Shown here: in pieces, positions 19,830-28,753 of the stretch
Layout of the letters: each line of letters starts with the position of its first letter
How positions within the stretch are numbered: position 1 is the stretch's first letter
Source of the DNA: DASSQJ01 sp963773655
Lineage (GTDB): Bacteria > Actinomycetota > Actinomycetes > Actinomycetales > Dermatophilaceae
Assembly (NCBI GenBank): GCA_963773655.1
Contig: CAVZBX010000001.1
Coordinates: forward strand, 1,302,001 to 1,366,000
Reading direction: 5' to 3'
Length of the DNA stretch: 64,000 nucleotides
The notes under the pieces: model-generated
Databases searched by the model: none
Told to the model about the DNA's origin: nothing
Seen by the model: only the letters and a program-made list of their open reading frames with translations
Made by a program: the position numbers and the translations under genes

Positions 19830-19900
19830 ACCCCGGAATGGCGACCTCGCAGGGGAACCCAACCCCCGCGAGGTCGACATTCCCGGGTGACCCCGAAATG
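19830..19900. repeat. Two-hairpin palindromic element, copy B (inverted)
   Basis: In plus orientation: a partial outer arm ACCCCGGAATG (19830-19840), then hairpin 2 with arms 19842-19855 (CGACCTCGCAGGGG) and 19864-19876 (CCCCGCGAGGTCG), one bulge, then hairpin 1 with arms 19878-19888 (CATTCCCGGGT) and 19890-19900 (ACCCCGAAATG), 9 of 11 pairs. It is the reverse complement arrangement of copy A. Relative to A, hairpin 2 swaps a G:C for a C:G pair and keeps the stem. Confidence 0.75.
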
Positions 19901-19950
19901 TGGAGGCGCGGGGGGCGGGTGGGCCCGTCGGGGGTGTCGGCGTGGCGACG

Positions 19951-19956
19951 TAGGGT
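19951..19956 (+). promoter_or_regulatory. -10 hexamer of uvrC (leaderless)
   Basis: TAGGGT followed by six bases and the GTG at 19963. No ribosome site is visible upstream of that GTG. Confidence 0.5.
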
Positions 19957-19962
19957 TCCGGT

Positions 19963-21915
19963 GTGGCCGACCCGTCGACGTACCGCCCTCGGCCGGGTGA
20001 GGTCCCGACCGACCCGGGGGTGTACCGGTTCCGCGACGCGGAGGGCCGGGTCATCTACGTCGGGAAGGCCGTCAACCTCCGCTCCCGGCTGTCGTCCTAC
20101 TTCCAGGACGTCTCGGCGCTGCACCACCGCACCGCGACGATGGTGCGCACGGGCGCGAGCGTCGAGTGGACCGTGGTCTCCACCGAGGTCGAGGCGCTCC
20201 AGCTCGAGTACGCCTGGATCAAGGAGTTCGACCCCCGCTTCAACGTCCGGTACCGCGACGACAAGTCCTACCCGTACCTGGCGGTGACCATGGGGGAGGA
20301 GTTCCCGCGGGCGATGGTGATGCGCGGCGCCAAGCGGAAGGGCACCCGCTACTTCGGCCCGTACGCGCACGCGTGGGCCATCCGGGAGACCCTCGACCTC
20401 GCCATGCGGGTGTTCCCGATGCGCACCTGCTCCTCCGGGGTCTTCCGACGCGCCGGCCAGGTCGGCCGCCCCTGCCTGCTCGGCTACATCGACAAGTGCA
20501 GCGCGCCGTGCGTCGGGCGCGTCGACGCCGCGCACCACCGGGAGATCGCCGAGGACTTCTGCGACTTCATGGCGGGCGAGAGCGGTCGCTTCCTCACCCG
20601 GCTCACCCGCGAGATGCGGCAGGCCGCGGCCGAGCTCGACTTCGAGCGGGCCGCCCGGCTCCGCGACGACATCGGGGCCCTCGAGCGGGTGCTCGAGAAG
20701 TCGGCGGTCGTGCTTCCCGACGCCACCGACGCCGACGTCTTCGGGCTGGCCGAGGACGAGCTCGAGGTCGCCGTCCAGCTCTTCCACGTGCGCGGCGGCC
20801 GGGTCCGCGGCCAGCGCGGCTGGGTGGCCGAGCGCGACGCGGAGACCACCGCGGAGGTCGTCGGGCACCTGCTGCAGCAGGTCTACGGCGGCGAGTCCCG
20901 CGACGGCGTCCCGCGCGAGGTGCTCGTGCCGGTGCTCCCCGACGACGCCGCGGCGCTCGAGGCCTGGCTCAGCGGTATCCGGGGGCGCCGGGTCGAGCTG
21001 CGCGTCCCCCGGCGCGGCGACAAGCGGACCCTGATGGAGACCGTCGCCCGCAACGCCACCCAGAGCCTGGCCCGGCACAAGGTCACCCGGGCCGGCGACC
21101 TCACCACCCGCAGCCAGGCCCTGCAGCAGCTCCAGGAGGCGCTCGACCTCGACGACGCGCCGCTGCGGATCGAGTGCTTCGACGTCAGCCACGTCCAGGG
21201 CACGCAGGTCGTCGGGTCGATGGTCGTCTTCGAGGACGGGCTGCCGCGCAAGTCGGAGTACCGCCGCTTCATCGTCCGCGGCGACGAGACCGGCGCCACC
21301 GACGACACCGCCGCCATGCACGAGGTGCTCACCCGCCGCTTCCGCCGCGGGCGCGCGGAGGCGGAGGAGGCCGCCCGGGAGACGGCGGAGACCGGCAGGC
21401 CCGGCCGGTTCGCCTACCGCCCCGGCCTCGTGGTCGTCGACGGCGGCCTGCCGCAGGTGAACGCGGCCGCCCGGGCCCTCGTGGACGTCGGCGCCGTCGA
21501 CGTCGCGGTCGTCGGGCTGGCCAAGCGGCTCGAGGAGGTCTGGGTCCCGGGTGAGGAGCACCCGATGGTGCTGCCGCGCTCGAGCGAGGGCCTGTACCTG
21601 CTGCAGCGGCTGCGCGACGAGGCCCACCGCTTCGCCATCACCTTCCACCGGCAGCGGCGCTCGAAGGCGATGACGGCGAGCGAGCTCGACGGCATCCCCG
21701 GGCTCGGCGAGAAGCGCCGCAAGGCCCTGCTCAAGCGGTTCGGGTCGGTCAAGCGCCTGCGGCGGGCCACCGTCGAGGAGCTCGCCGACGTCCCGGGCAT
21801 CGGTCCCGCGCTCGCGGCGGTCGTTGCGGCAGAGTTGGGCTCCGGCGACAGCACGCCCGCCGTCAACCTGGCGACCGGCGAGGTGGTCGACGACGACGAA
21901 GGAGAGCCGACGTGA
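19963..21915 (+). CDS. uvrC: Excinuclease ABC subunit C
   Basis: 650 residues. UvrC makes both incisions in nucleotide excision repair. The GIY-YIG nuclease domain is at the N-terminus (PGVYRFRD, VIYVGKA), followed by conserved YPYLAVT and RYFGPYAHAWA blocks. A UVR domain around residues 205-240 (ELDFERAARLRDD) binds UvrB. The RNase H-like endonuclease region has RIECFDVSHVQGT and VVVDGGLPQVNAA, and tandem helix-hairpin-helix motifs (IPGLGEKRRKAL, VPGIGPALA) end the protein. First gene of a four-gene unit; stop overlaps the rapZ start by GTGA. Confidence 0.97.
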   Translation: MADPSTYRPRPGEVPTDPGVYRFRDAEGRVIYVGKAVNLRSRLSSYFQDVSALHHRTATMVRTGASVEWTVVSTEVEALQLEYAWIKEFDPRFNVRYRDDKSYPYLAVTMGEEFPRAMVMRGAKRKGTRYFGPYAHAWAIRETLDLAMRVFPMRTCSSGVFRRAGQVGRPCLLGYIDKCSAPCVGRVDAAHHREIAEDFCDFMAGESGRFLTRLTREMRQAAAELDFERAARLRDDIGALERVLEKSAVVLPDATDADVFGLAEDELEVAVQLFHVRGGRVRGQRGWVAERDAETTAEVVGHLLQQVYGGESRDGVPREVLVPVLPDDAAALEAWLSGIRGRRVELRVPRRGDKRTLMETVARNATQSLARHKVTRAGDLTTRSQALQQLQEALDLDDAPLRIECFDVSHVQGTQVVGSMVVFEDGLPRKSEYRRFIVRGDETGATDDTAAMHEVLTRRFRRGRAEAEEAARETAETGRPGRFAYRPGLVVVDGGLPQVNAAARALVDVGAVDVAVVGLAKRLEEVWVPGEEHPMVLPRSSEGLYLLQRLRDEAHRFAITFHRQRRSKAMTASELDGIPGLGEKRRKALLKRFGSVKRLRRATVEELADVPGIGPALAAVVAAELGSGDSTPAVNLATGEVVDDDEGEPT

Positions 21916-22814
21916 GCGAGCAGCCCGACGACGGCGGCATCCGGCCGGGGTCCGACTTCGTCATCGTCACGGGGATGAGCGGCGCCGGCCGGTCCACGGC
22001 GGCCAACGTGTTGGAGGACGAGCGCTGGTACGTCGTCGACAACCTGCCGCCCCAGCTGATCCCGGCGATGGCCGAGCTGGCCACGAGGGCGCGGGACGCC
22101 GGCACGCCGAACCTGCGGATCGCCGCCGTGGTCGACGTGCGGGCCCGCCCGTTCACCCGTGAGCTGCGCACCGGCCTGGCCGCCCTCCGCGAGACCGGCT
22201 GGAGCCCGCACCTGATCTTCCTCGACGCCACCGACGAGGCACTGGTCCGGCGGTTCGAGAGCGTGCGCCGCCCCCACCCGCTGCAGGGCGAGGGCCGCCT
22301 CCTCGACGGCATCCAGGCCGAGCGCGAGCTGCTCCGCGACCTGCGCGCCGACGCCCAGGTCGTCATCGACACCTCGGGGCTCAACGTCCACCAGCTGCGG
22401 CGCAAGCTCGCGACGCTCGTCGGCACCTCGAGCGGGCCCAGCCTGCGCCTGGCCGTCCTGTCGTTCGGCTTCAAGTACGGCGTGCCGCTCGACGCCGACT
22501 TCGTCTTCGACATGCGCTTCCTCCCCAACCCGTACTGGGTGCCCGAGCTGCGGCCGCTGACCGGGGTCGACGAGCCGGTGGCCGACTACGTGCTCGGGCA
22601 GGAGGGCGCGGCCGACTTCATCGAGGGGGTCGCGGCGCTGATGGGGCCGGTCACCGAGGGCTACCGCCGGGAGGGCCGGCGCTACGCCACCATCGCCGTG
22701 GGATGCACCGGCGGCAAGCACCGCTCGGTCGCCACGGCCCAGGCGCTCGCCACCCGCCTCGCCGGCGACAGGGTCGCGACCTTCGTCGTCCACCGCGACC
22801 TGGGCCGCGAGTGA
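21912..22814 (+). CDS. rapZ: RapZ-family nucleotide-binding protein
   Basis: 300 residues. The P-loop GMSGAGRST is at residues 21-29, with Arg in the Lys position as in other actinobacterial members. Blocks WYVVDNLPPQLIPAMAEL, FLDATDEALVRRFESVRRPHPL and the C-terminal AVGCTGGKHRSVATA are family signatures. In enterobacteria RapZ steers RNase E to a small RNA of amino sugar control; in Gram-positives its role is less defined, so I name the family only. GTGA overlaps at both ends place it firmly in the uvrC-rapZ-yvcK-whiA unit. Confidence 0.92.
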   Translation: MSEQPDDGGIRPGSDFVIVTGMSGAGRSTAANVLEDERWYVVDNLPPQLIPAMAELATRARDAGTPNLRIAAVVDVRARPFTRELRTGLAALRETGWSPHLIFLDATDEALVRRFESVRRPHPLQGEGRLLDGIQAERELLRDLRADAQVVIDTSGLNVHQLRRKLATLVGTSSGPSLRLAVLSFGFKYGVPLDADFVFDMRFLPNPYWVPELRPLTGVDEPVADYVLGQEGAADFIEGVAALMGPVTEGYRREGRRYATIAVGCTGGKHRSVATAQALATRLAGDRVATFVVHRDLGRE

Positions 22815-23782
22815 CCGGCCCGGTCGTCGCGGCCCTGGGTGGCGGGCACGGCCTGGCCGCCACGCTCACCGCGCTCCGGTACCTCACCGACGACATCACG
22901 GCCATCGTCACCGTCGCCGACGACGGCGGCTCGAGCGGTCGGCTCCGCGAGGAGTTCGGGGTGCTGCCGCCCGGTGACCTGCGGATGGCGCTGTCCGCCC
23001 TGTGCTCCGAGACCGAGTGGGGGCACATCTGGCGCGACGTGCTGCAGCACCGGTTCGCCGGGGACGGCCCGCTCGGCGGGCACGCCCTCGGCAACCTGCT
23101 CATCGTGGCGCTCTGGGAGCTCCACGAGGATCCGGTCGCCGGCCTCGACCTCGTCGGCAGCCTGCTCCAGGCCCGGGGCCGGGTGCTGCCGATGGCCGCG
23201 GTCCCGCTCGACATCGAGGCGGACGTGAGCGGTCTGGACCCCGCCGACCCCGACGTGCGCACCGTCGTGCGCGGCCAGGCGCAGGTGGCAGCCACCCCGG
23301 GCACCGTCGAGGAGGTACGCCTGGTGCCGGCGGACCCGCCCGCCTACCCCGAGTCGGTCGCCGCCGTGCGCGCCGCCGACTGGGTGGTGCTCGGTCCGGG
23401 CTCGTGGTTCACCTCGGTGATGCCGCACCTGCTCGTCCCCGAGGTCCGCGAGGCCCTCGAGGTGACCCGGGCCGGGCGGCTGCTCGTGCTCAACCTCGAC
23501 CCCGGCACCGGCGAGACCGCGGGCTTCAGCGCCGAGCGGCACCTCGAGACGTTCGCCGCGCTGGCGCCCCGGCTGCGCCTGGACGCCGTGCTCGCCGACC
23601 CGGCCGTCGTCGAGGACGAGTCCCGCCTCGCACAGCGGTGCGGGCGCCTCGGCGCGACGCTGCACGTCGCACCGGTCGGGCGCCGGGAGGAGAAGGGGGT
23701 CCACGACCCGCTGCGGTACGCGGCCGCGCTCCGGGACGTCCTGTCGGCCCGACGCCCGCCGGGCGGACGCGTGGCAGGATGA
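22811..23782 (+). CDS. yvcK: YvcK/CofD-like gluconeogenesis factor
   Basis: 323 residues from the GTG at 22811 (GTGA overlap with rapZ). The start VVAALGGGHGLAATLTALR and VTVADDGGSSGRLREEFG are the UDP-sugar/nucleotide-binding signatures of YvcK; GSWFTSVMPHLLVPEV is conserved in the middle. In Bacillus the protein is needed for growth on gluconeogenic carbon and binds UDP-GlcNAc. Position between rapZ and whiA is conserved across Gram-positive bacteria. The last residues are arginine/glycine rich. Confidence 0.92.
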   Translation: MTGPVVAALGGGHGLAATLTALRYLTDDITAIVTVADDGGSSGRLREEFGVLPPGDLRMALSALCSETEWGHIWRDVLQHRFAGDGPLGGHALGNLLIVALWELHEDPVAGLDLVGSLLQARGRVLPMAAVPLDIEADVSGLDPADPDVRTVVRGQAQVAATPGTVEEVRLVPADPPAYPESVAAVRAADWVVLGPGSWFTSVMPHLLVPEVREALEVTRAGRLLVLNLDPGTGETAGFSAERHLETFAALAPRLRLDAVLADPAVVEDESRLAQRCGRLGATLHVAPVGRREEKGVHDPLRYAAALRDVLSARRPPGGRVAG

Positions 23783-23787
23783 CCGGC

Positions 23788-24768
23788 ATGGCGATGACGG
23801 CGAAGGTGAAGGACGAGCTGAGCAGGCACGCCGTGACCAAGCCGTGCTGCCGGAAGGCCGAGGTCGCCGCGACCTTGAGGTTCGCCGGCGGTCTCCACAT
23901 CATCGGGGGGCGGATCGTCGTCGAGGCCGAGCTCGACACGGCCAACGCGGCCCGCCGGCTGCGGCGCGAGCTCGCCGAGGTCTACGGCCACACCCCCGAG
24001 GTGCTGGTGCTCGCGGCGGGCGGCCTGCGCAAGGGCAGCCGCTACGTGGTGCGGGTCGTGCAGGACGGCGAGGCCCTGGCCCGGCAGACCGGCCTCATCG
24101 ACAGCCGCGGCCGCCCGGTCAGGGGCCTGCCGGCCAAGGTGGTGAGCGGGTCGGTGTGCGACGCCGAGTCGGCGTGGCGGGGCGCGTTCCTCGCGCACGG
24201 CTCGCTCACCGAGCCCGGCCGGTCCTCGGCGCTGGAGGTCACCTGCCCCGGTCCGGAGGCCGCGCTCGCGCTCGTCGGTGCCGCCCGGCGGATGGGCATC
24301 CAGGCCAAGGCACGTGAGGTCCGTGGTGTCGACCGGGTCGTCATCCGCGACGGCGACGCCATCTCCGCGATGCTCACCCGCCTCGGCGCCCACGACGCCG
24401 TCCTCGCGTGGGAGGAGCGCCGCATCCGCCGCGAGGTGCGCGCGACCGCGAACCGGCTCGCCAACTTCGACGACGCCAACCTGCGCCGCTCCGCCCGTGC
24501 GGCCGTCGCGGCCGGAGCGCGCGTCGAGCGTGCCCTCGAGATCCTCGGCGAGGAGGTGCCCGAGCACCTCCGGGAGGCCGGTGAGCTGCGCCTGATGCAC
24601 AAGCAGGCCTCGCTGGAGGAGCTCGGCCAGCTGGCGAGCCCGCCGATGACCAAGGACGCGGTCGCGGGCCGCATCCGTCGCCTCCTCGCGATGGCCGACA
24701 AACGGGCCGCCGACGACGGCGTCCCGAACACCGAGGCGGTCCTCACCCCGGACATGCTCGAGGGCTGA
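23788..24768 (+). CDS. whiA: Sporulation/cell-division transcription factor WhiA
   Basis: 326 residues from the ATG at 23788; an ATG at 23779 that overlaps the yvcK stop (ATGA) is the alternative. AGGA eight bases before 23788 and the family opening MAMTAKVKDELSR favour the later start. The N-terminal LAGLIDADG-like fold includes KPCCRKAEVAATLRFAGGL; the C-terminal helix-turn-helix includes LAEL-like ASLEELGQLASPPMTKDAV and GRIRRLLAMADKR. WhiA with WhiB controls septation genes in Streptomyces; in non-sporulating relatives it is tied to cell division. Confidence 0.95.
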   Translation: MAMTAKVKDELSRHAVTKPCCRKAEVAATLRFAGGLHIIGGRIVVEAELDTANAARRLRRELAEVYGHTPEVLVLAAGGLRKGSRYVVRVVQDGEALARQTGLIDSRGRPVRGLPAKVVSGSVCDAESAWRGAFLAHGSLTEPGRSSALEVTCPGPEAALALVGAARRMGIQAKAREVRGVDRVVIRDGDAISAMLTRLGAHDAVLAWEERRIRREVRATANRLANFDDANLRRSARAAVAAGARVERALEILGEEVPEHLREAGELRLMHKQASLEELGQLASPPMTKDAVAGRIRRLLAMADKRAADDGVPNTEAVLTPDMLEG

Positions 24769-24796
24769 CTTCTGCCCACGGAGCGAGCCCTTCCGG

Positions 24797-24816
24797 GCCC
24801 TACCGGACCGTAGGGC
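24797..24816 (+). terminator. Hairpin after whiA
   Basis: GCCCTAC (24797-24803) and GTAGGGC (24810-24816) are perfect 7-mers around a six-base loop, 29 bases after the whiA stop. No T tract. Likely end of the uvrC-whiA transcript. Confidence 0.45.
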
Positions 24817-24847
24817 GGACGGTTCGCAGCCCCTCTGACGTGGGGTC

Positions 24848-24887
24848 TAGGGTGGTCACGGAACCGGTGCCGCGAGCAGCGCGGCAC
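24848..24887 (+). promoter_or_regulatory. gap promoter and leader hairpin
   Basis: TAGGGT at 24848-24853 is a -10 hexamer. The leader of roughly 54 bases contains a perfect 8-base-pair hairpin, GTGCCGCG (24867-24874) and CGCGGCAC (24880-24887), then a GAAGG ribosome site before the GTG at 24914. The hairpin could affect mRNA stability or translation; no riboswitch class is recognised. Confidence 0.45.
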
Positions 24888-24913
24888 GCCCCCCGAGTGG
24901 AAGGCAACCCACC

Positions 24914-25918
<1,005 letters not shown>

Positions 25919-25936
25919 GCGGGGCCGGGACCGACG

Positions 25937-27136
25937 ATGGCTGACCTCGCCTCGCTGGGCGACCTGCGCGGCAGGCGCGTGCTCGTCCGGTCGGACCTCA
26001 ACGTGCCGCTCGACGGCTCGACGATCACCGACGACGGACGGGTCCGCGCGTCGGTCCCCACGATCTCGCAGCTGGCCCAGGCGGGCGCGCGCGTCGTCGT
26101 GTGCGCCCACCTCGGCCGCCCCAAGGGCGAGCCCGACCCGCGGTACTCGCTGGCCCCGGTCGCCGAGCGGCTCTCCGAGCTGCTCGGCCGCCCGGTGGCC
26201 TTCGCCGAGGACACCGTGGGCGACAGCGCCCGCGCCGCGGTCGACGCCATGGACGACGGCGACGTCGTCCTGCTCGAGAACCTGCGGTTCAACCCGGGCG
26301 AGACCGCCAAGGCCGAGGAGGACCGCGCCGAGTTCGCCGACGCGCTGGCGTCGCTCGCCGACGCCTACGTCTCCGACGGCTTCGGCGTGGTGCACCGCAA
26401 GCAGGCCTCGGTCTACGACGTCGCCACCCGGCTGCCGGCCGCGATGGGCGGCCTGGTCAGGGCCGAGGTCGACGTGCTGAAGCGGCTCACCGAGGACCCC
26501 GAGCGGCCCTACGTCGTCGTGCTCGGCGGGGCCAAGGTCGCCGACAAGCTGGCGGTCATCGACAACCTCATGGGCACCGCGGACCGACTGCTCATCGGGG
26601 GCGGGATGCTCTTCACCTTCCTCGCCGCGCAGGGCCACGAGATCGGCGACAGCCTCTTCGACGCCGACAGCCTCGAGGCCTGCAAGGGCTACCTGGCCCG
26701 GGCCGAGGAGACCGGAGTCGAGATCGTCCTGCCCGTCGACGTCGTCGTCGGCCGCGAGTTCTCCGCCGACACCGAGACCGACACCGTGGCCGCCGACGCC
26801 ATCCCGGCCGGGACGATGGGCCTGGACATCGGCCCCCGCTCGGCCGAGCTGTACGCCGACAAGCTGTCCGACGCCCGCACCGTCTTCTGGAACGGCCCCA
26901 TGGGCGCCTTCGAGATGGCGCCCTTCGCGGCCGGGACCAAGGCGCTGGCCCAGGCCCTCGTCGACGTGACCGGGCGGGGGGCACTCACCGTCGTCGGCGG
27001 CGGTGACTCGGCCGCGGCGGTGCGCCGGCTGGGCTTCTCCGACGACCAGTTCGGGCACATCTCCACCGGCGGTGGCGCCTCCCTCGAGTACCTCGAGGGC
27101 AAGGAGCTCCCCGGCATCGCGATCCTCGACCGCTGA
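25937..27136 (+). CDS. pgk: Phosphoglycerate kinase
   Basis: 399 residues. Substrate-site blocks VLVRSDLNVPLDG and CAHLGRPKG at the N-terminus, LLENLRFNPGE, and the nucleotide-binding LGGAKVADKL and VGGGDSAAAVRRLG with TGGGASLEYLEG at the C-terminus. Transfers phosphate from 1,3-bisphosphoglycerate to ADP. Between gap and tpiA in the usual order, so co-transcribed. Confidence 0.97.
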   Translation: MADLASLGDLRGRRVLVRSDLNVPLDGSTITDDGRVRASVPTISQLAQAGARVVVCAHLGRPKGEPDPRYSLAPVAERLSELLGRPVAFAEDTVGDSARAAVDAMDDGDVVLLENLRFNPGETAKAEEDRAEFADALASLADAYVSDGFGVVHRKQASVYDVATRLPAAMGGLVRAEVDVLKRLTEDPERPYVVVLGGAKVADKLAVIDNLMGTADRLLIGGGMLFTFLAAQGHEIGDSLFDADSLEACKGYLARAEETGVEIVLPVDVVVGREFSADTETDTVAADAIPAGTMGLDIGPRSAELYADKLSDARTVFWNGPMGAFEMAPFAAGTKALAQALVDVTGRGALTVVGGGDSAAAVRRLGFSDDQFGHISTGGGASLEYLEGKELPGIAILDR

Positions 27137-27160
27137 TCTCCCGTCCCCCAAGGAGGACAC

Positions 27161-27958
27161 ATGGCCTCGGGCCGTACCCCGCTCATGGCGGGGAACTGGA
27201 AGATGAACCTGGACCACCTCCAGGCCACCCACCTCGTGCAGAAGCTCGACTGGACGCTCAAGGACGGCAAGCACGACTTCGGCGCGGTCGAGGTCGCGGT
27301 GCTCCCGCCGTTCACCGACATCCGCAGCGTGCAGACCCTCATCGACGGTGACCGGCTCGACATCAAGCACGGCGCCCAGGACCTCTCGGCCCACGACTCC
27401 GGGGCCTACACCGGGGAGGTCAGCGGCGCCTTCCTCGCCAAGCTCGGGTGCCACTACGTCGTCGTCGGGCACAGCGAGCGGCGCGAGTACCACGCCGAGG
27501 GCGACGACGTCGTGAACGCCAAGGTCAAGGCGGCCTACCGGCACGGCATCACGCCGATCTTCTGCTGCGGCGAGGGCCTGGAGATCCGTCAGGCGGGAAC
27601 TCACGTCGAGCACGTCCTCGGGCAGGTGGACGCCGGGCTGGCCGACGTGCCGGTGGAGCAGGCCCGCACCCTCGTCGTCGCCTACGAGCCCATCTGGGCG
27701 ATCGGCACCGGCGAGGTCGCGACGCCCGAGGACGCCCAGGAGGTGTGCGCCGCCATCCGCACCCGGCTCGCCGAGCTCTACGGCAGCGACGTCGCCGACG
27801 GCATCCGCGTCCTCTACGGCGGCTCGGTGAAGTCCGGCAACGTGGCGGCGATCATGGCGCAGCCCGACGTCGACGGTGCGCTCGTCGGCGGGGCCTCGAT
27901 CGACCCGGGCGAGTTCGCGGCGATCTGCCGGTACCGCGACCACCTGACCACCGCCTGA
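27161..27958 (+). CDS. tpiA: Triosephosphate isomerase
   Basis: 265 residues. GNWKMNL carries the active-site Asn and Lys; VVGHSERREYH the catalytic His; VVAYEPIWAIGTG the catalytic Glu; and LYGGSVKSGNVAAIM the phosphate-gripping loop. The ATG follows a strong AAGGAGG site. Ends gap-pgk-tpiA. Confidence 0.97.
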   Translation: MASGRTPLMAGNWKMNLDHLQATHLVQKLDWTLKDGKHDFGAVEVAVLPPFTDIRSVQTLIDGDRLDIKHGAQDLSAHDSGAYTGEVSGAFLAKLGCHYVVVGHSERREYHAEGDDVVNAKVKAAYRHGITPIFCCGEGLEIRQAGTHVEHVLGQVDAGLADVPVEQARTLVVAYEPIWAIGTGEVATPEDAQEVCAAIRTRLAELYGSDVADGIRVLYGGSVKSGNVAAIMAQPDVDGALVGGASIDPGEFAAICRYRDHLTTA

Positions 27959-27990
27959 GGCGCCGCCCGACCCGTGGCCCGGCCACCGGC

Positions 27991-28026
27991 CGCGGCGCGT
28001 TCCCGGGCCTGCGAGGCCGCGCCGCG
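27991..28026 (+). terminator. Hairpin between tpiA and secG
   Basis: CGCGGCGCG (27991-27999) and CGCGCCGCG (28018-28026) are perfect 9-mers; the loop contains a further GCCT/AGGC stem (28007-28017). It begins 33 bases after the tpiA stop and ends 10 bases before the secG -10, so it probably separates the glycolytic and secG transcripts. No T tract. Confidence 0.6.
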
Positions 28027-28035
28027 ACGAACGGT

Positions 28036-28041
28036 TATCCT
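28036..28041 (+). promoter_or_regulatory. -10 hexamer of secG
   Basis: TATCCT, 39 bases before the GTG at 28081. The leader holds a GAAGGA ribosome site seven bases before the start codon. No clear -35. Confidence 0.45.
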
Positions 28042-28080
28042 TGTCCGGTTGTCCCCGACCCCCACCCGAAGGACCCATCC

Positions 28081-28326
28081 GTGGACGCGGTACGCATCGG
28101 CCTCCAGGTCATCCTGGTGCTCGGAGGCCTCTTCCTGACCTTCCTCATCCTCCTGCACAAGGGGAAGGGCGGCGGCCTCTCCGACATGTTCGGCGGTGGG
28201 ATGTCGAGCTCGCTCGGTGGGTCCTCGGTCGCGGAGCGCAACCTCGACCGGATCACCATCGGGGTCGCCCTCATCTGGTTCACGTCGGTCGTGGGGCTCG
28301 GCGTGCTCGAGCGGTTCGCGGTCTGA
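28081..28326 (+). CDS. secG: Preprotein translocase subunit SecG
   Basis: 81 residues with two membrane helices (LQVILVLGGLFLTFLILL and ITIGVALIWFTSVVGLGVL) joined by the glycine-rich cytoplasmic loop HKGKGGGLSDMFGGG, the SecG signature. It assists SecYE in protein export. GTG start with an AAGGA site. rbpA starts 13 bases after its stop. Confidence 0.93.
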   Translation: MDAVRIGLQVILVLGGLFLTFLILLHKGKGGGLSDMFGGGMSSSLGGSSVAERNLDRITIGVALIWFTSVVGLGVLERFAV

Positions 28327-28339
28327 GGAGGGCGCGCAG

Positions 28340-28690
28340 ATGGCTGGTGGCAATGCGATCCGTGGCTCGCGCGTCGGCGCGGGCCCCATGGGAGAGGCGG
28401 AGCGCGGCGAGGCCGCGCCTCGTCGGCTCGTCTCGTTCTGGTGCTCCAACGGGCACGAGACCCGTCCCAGCTTCGCCGAGGAGCCGGGGCTGACCCTTCC
28501 CGAGCAGTGGGACTGCCCACGCTGCGGGTTCCCGGCCGGGCTCGACAAGGACAACCCGCCGGCCCCGCCGCGGGTCGAGCCGTACAAGACGCACCTCGCC
28601 TACGTCAAGGAGCGCCGCTCCGACGAGGACGGCGCCGCCATCCTCGAGGAGGCCCTGGAGACCCTTCGGGGGCGTGGCCTCATCCAGTGA
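28340..28690 (+). CDS. rbpA: RNA polymerase-binding protein RbpA
   Basis: 116 residues. RbpA binds the primary sigma factor and core polymerase and helps open promoters in Actinobacteria. The core zinc-ribbon-like domain has FWCSNGHETRPSFAEE and DCPRCGFPAG; the basic linker and sigma-interaction domain follow (PPRVEPYKTHLAYVKERRS, then the EEALETLRGRG helix). Start chosen for GGAGGG upstream. Probably co-transcribed with secG. Confidence 0.95.
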   Translation: MAGGNAIRGSRVGAGPMGEAERGEAAPRRLVSFWCSNGHETRPSFAEEPGLTLPEQWDCPRCGFPAGLDKDNPPAPPRVEPYKTHLAYVKERRSDEDGAAILEEALETLRGRGLIQ

Positions 28691-28697
28691 GCCGCTG

Positions 28698-28720
28698 ACG
28701 CACCGCACGACGCCGTGCGT
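28698..28720. terminator. Putative terminator between convergent rbpA and the DUF3806 gene
   Basis: ACGCAC (28698-28703) and GTGCGT (28715-28720), followed by GTGTCTCTG. A second dyad, GCGGG/CCCGC, lies at 28729-28739. Both are in the 63-base gap between convergent genes. Confidence 0.4.
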
Positions 28721-28753
28721 GTGTCTCTGCGGGACCCGCGGCGGGGGTGGCTC

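Noticed and set aside
18547..19900. Insertion sequence or transposon with terminal inverted repeats
   Set aside because: No transposase is encoded, no target-site duplication was seen, and the repeats are internally palindromic, unlike ordinary IS ends.
18598..21648. Minus-strand frame of about 1000 codons opposite the DUF559 gene and uvrC
   Set aside because: Shadow of uvrC codon bias; no domain is recognisable and it includes the repeat regions as low-complexity sequence.
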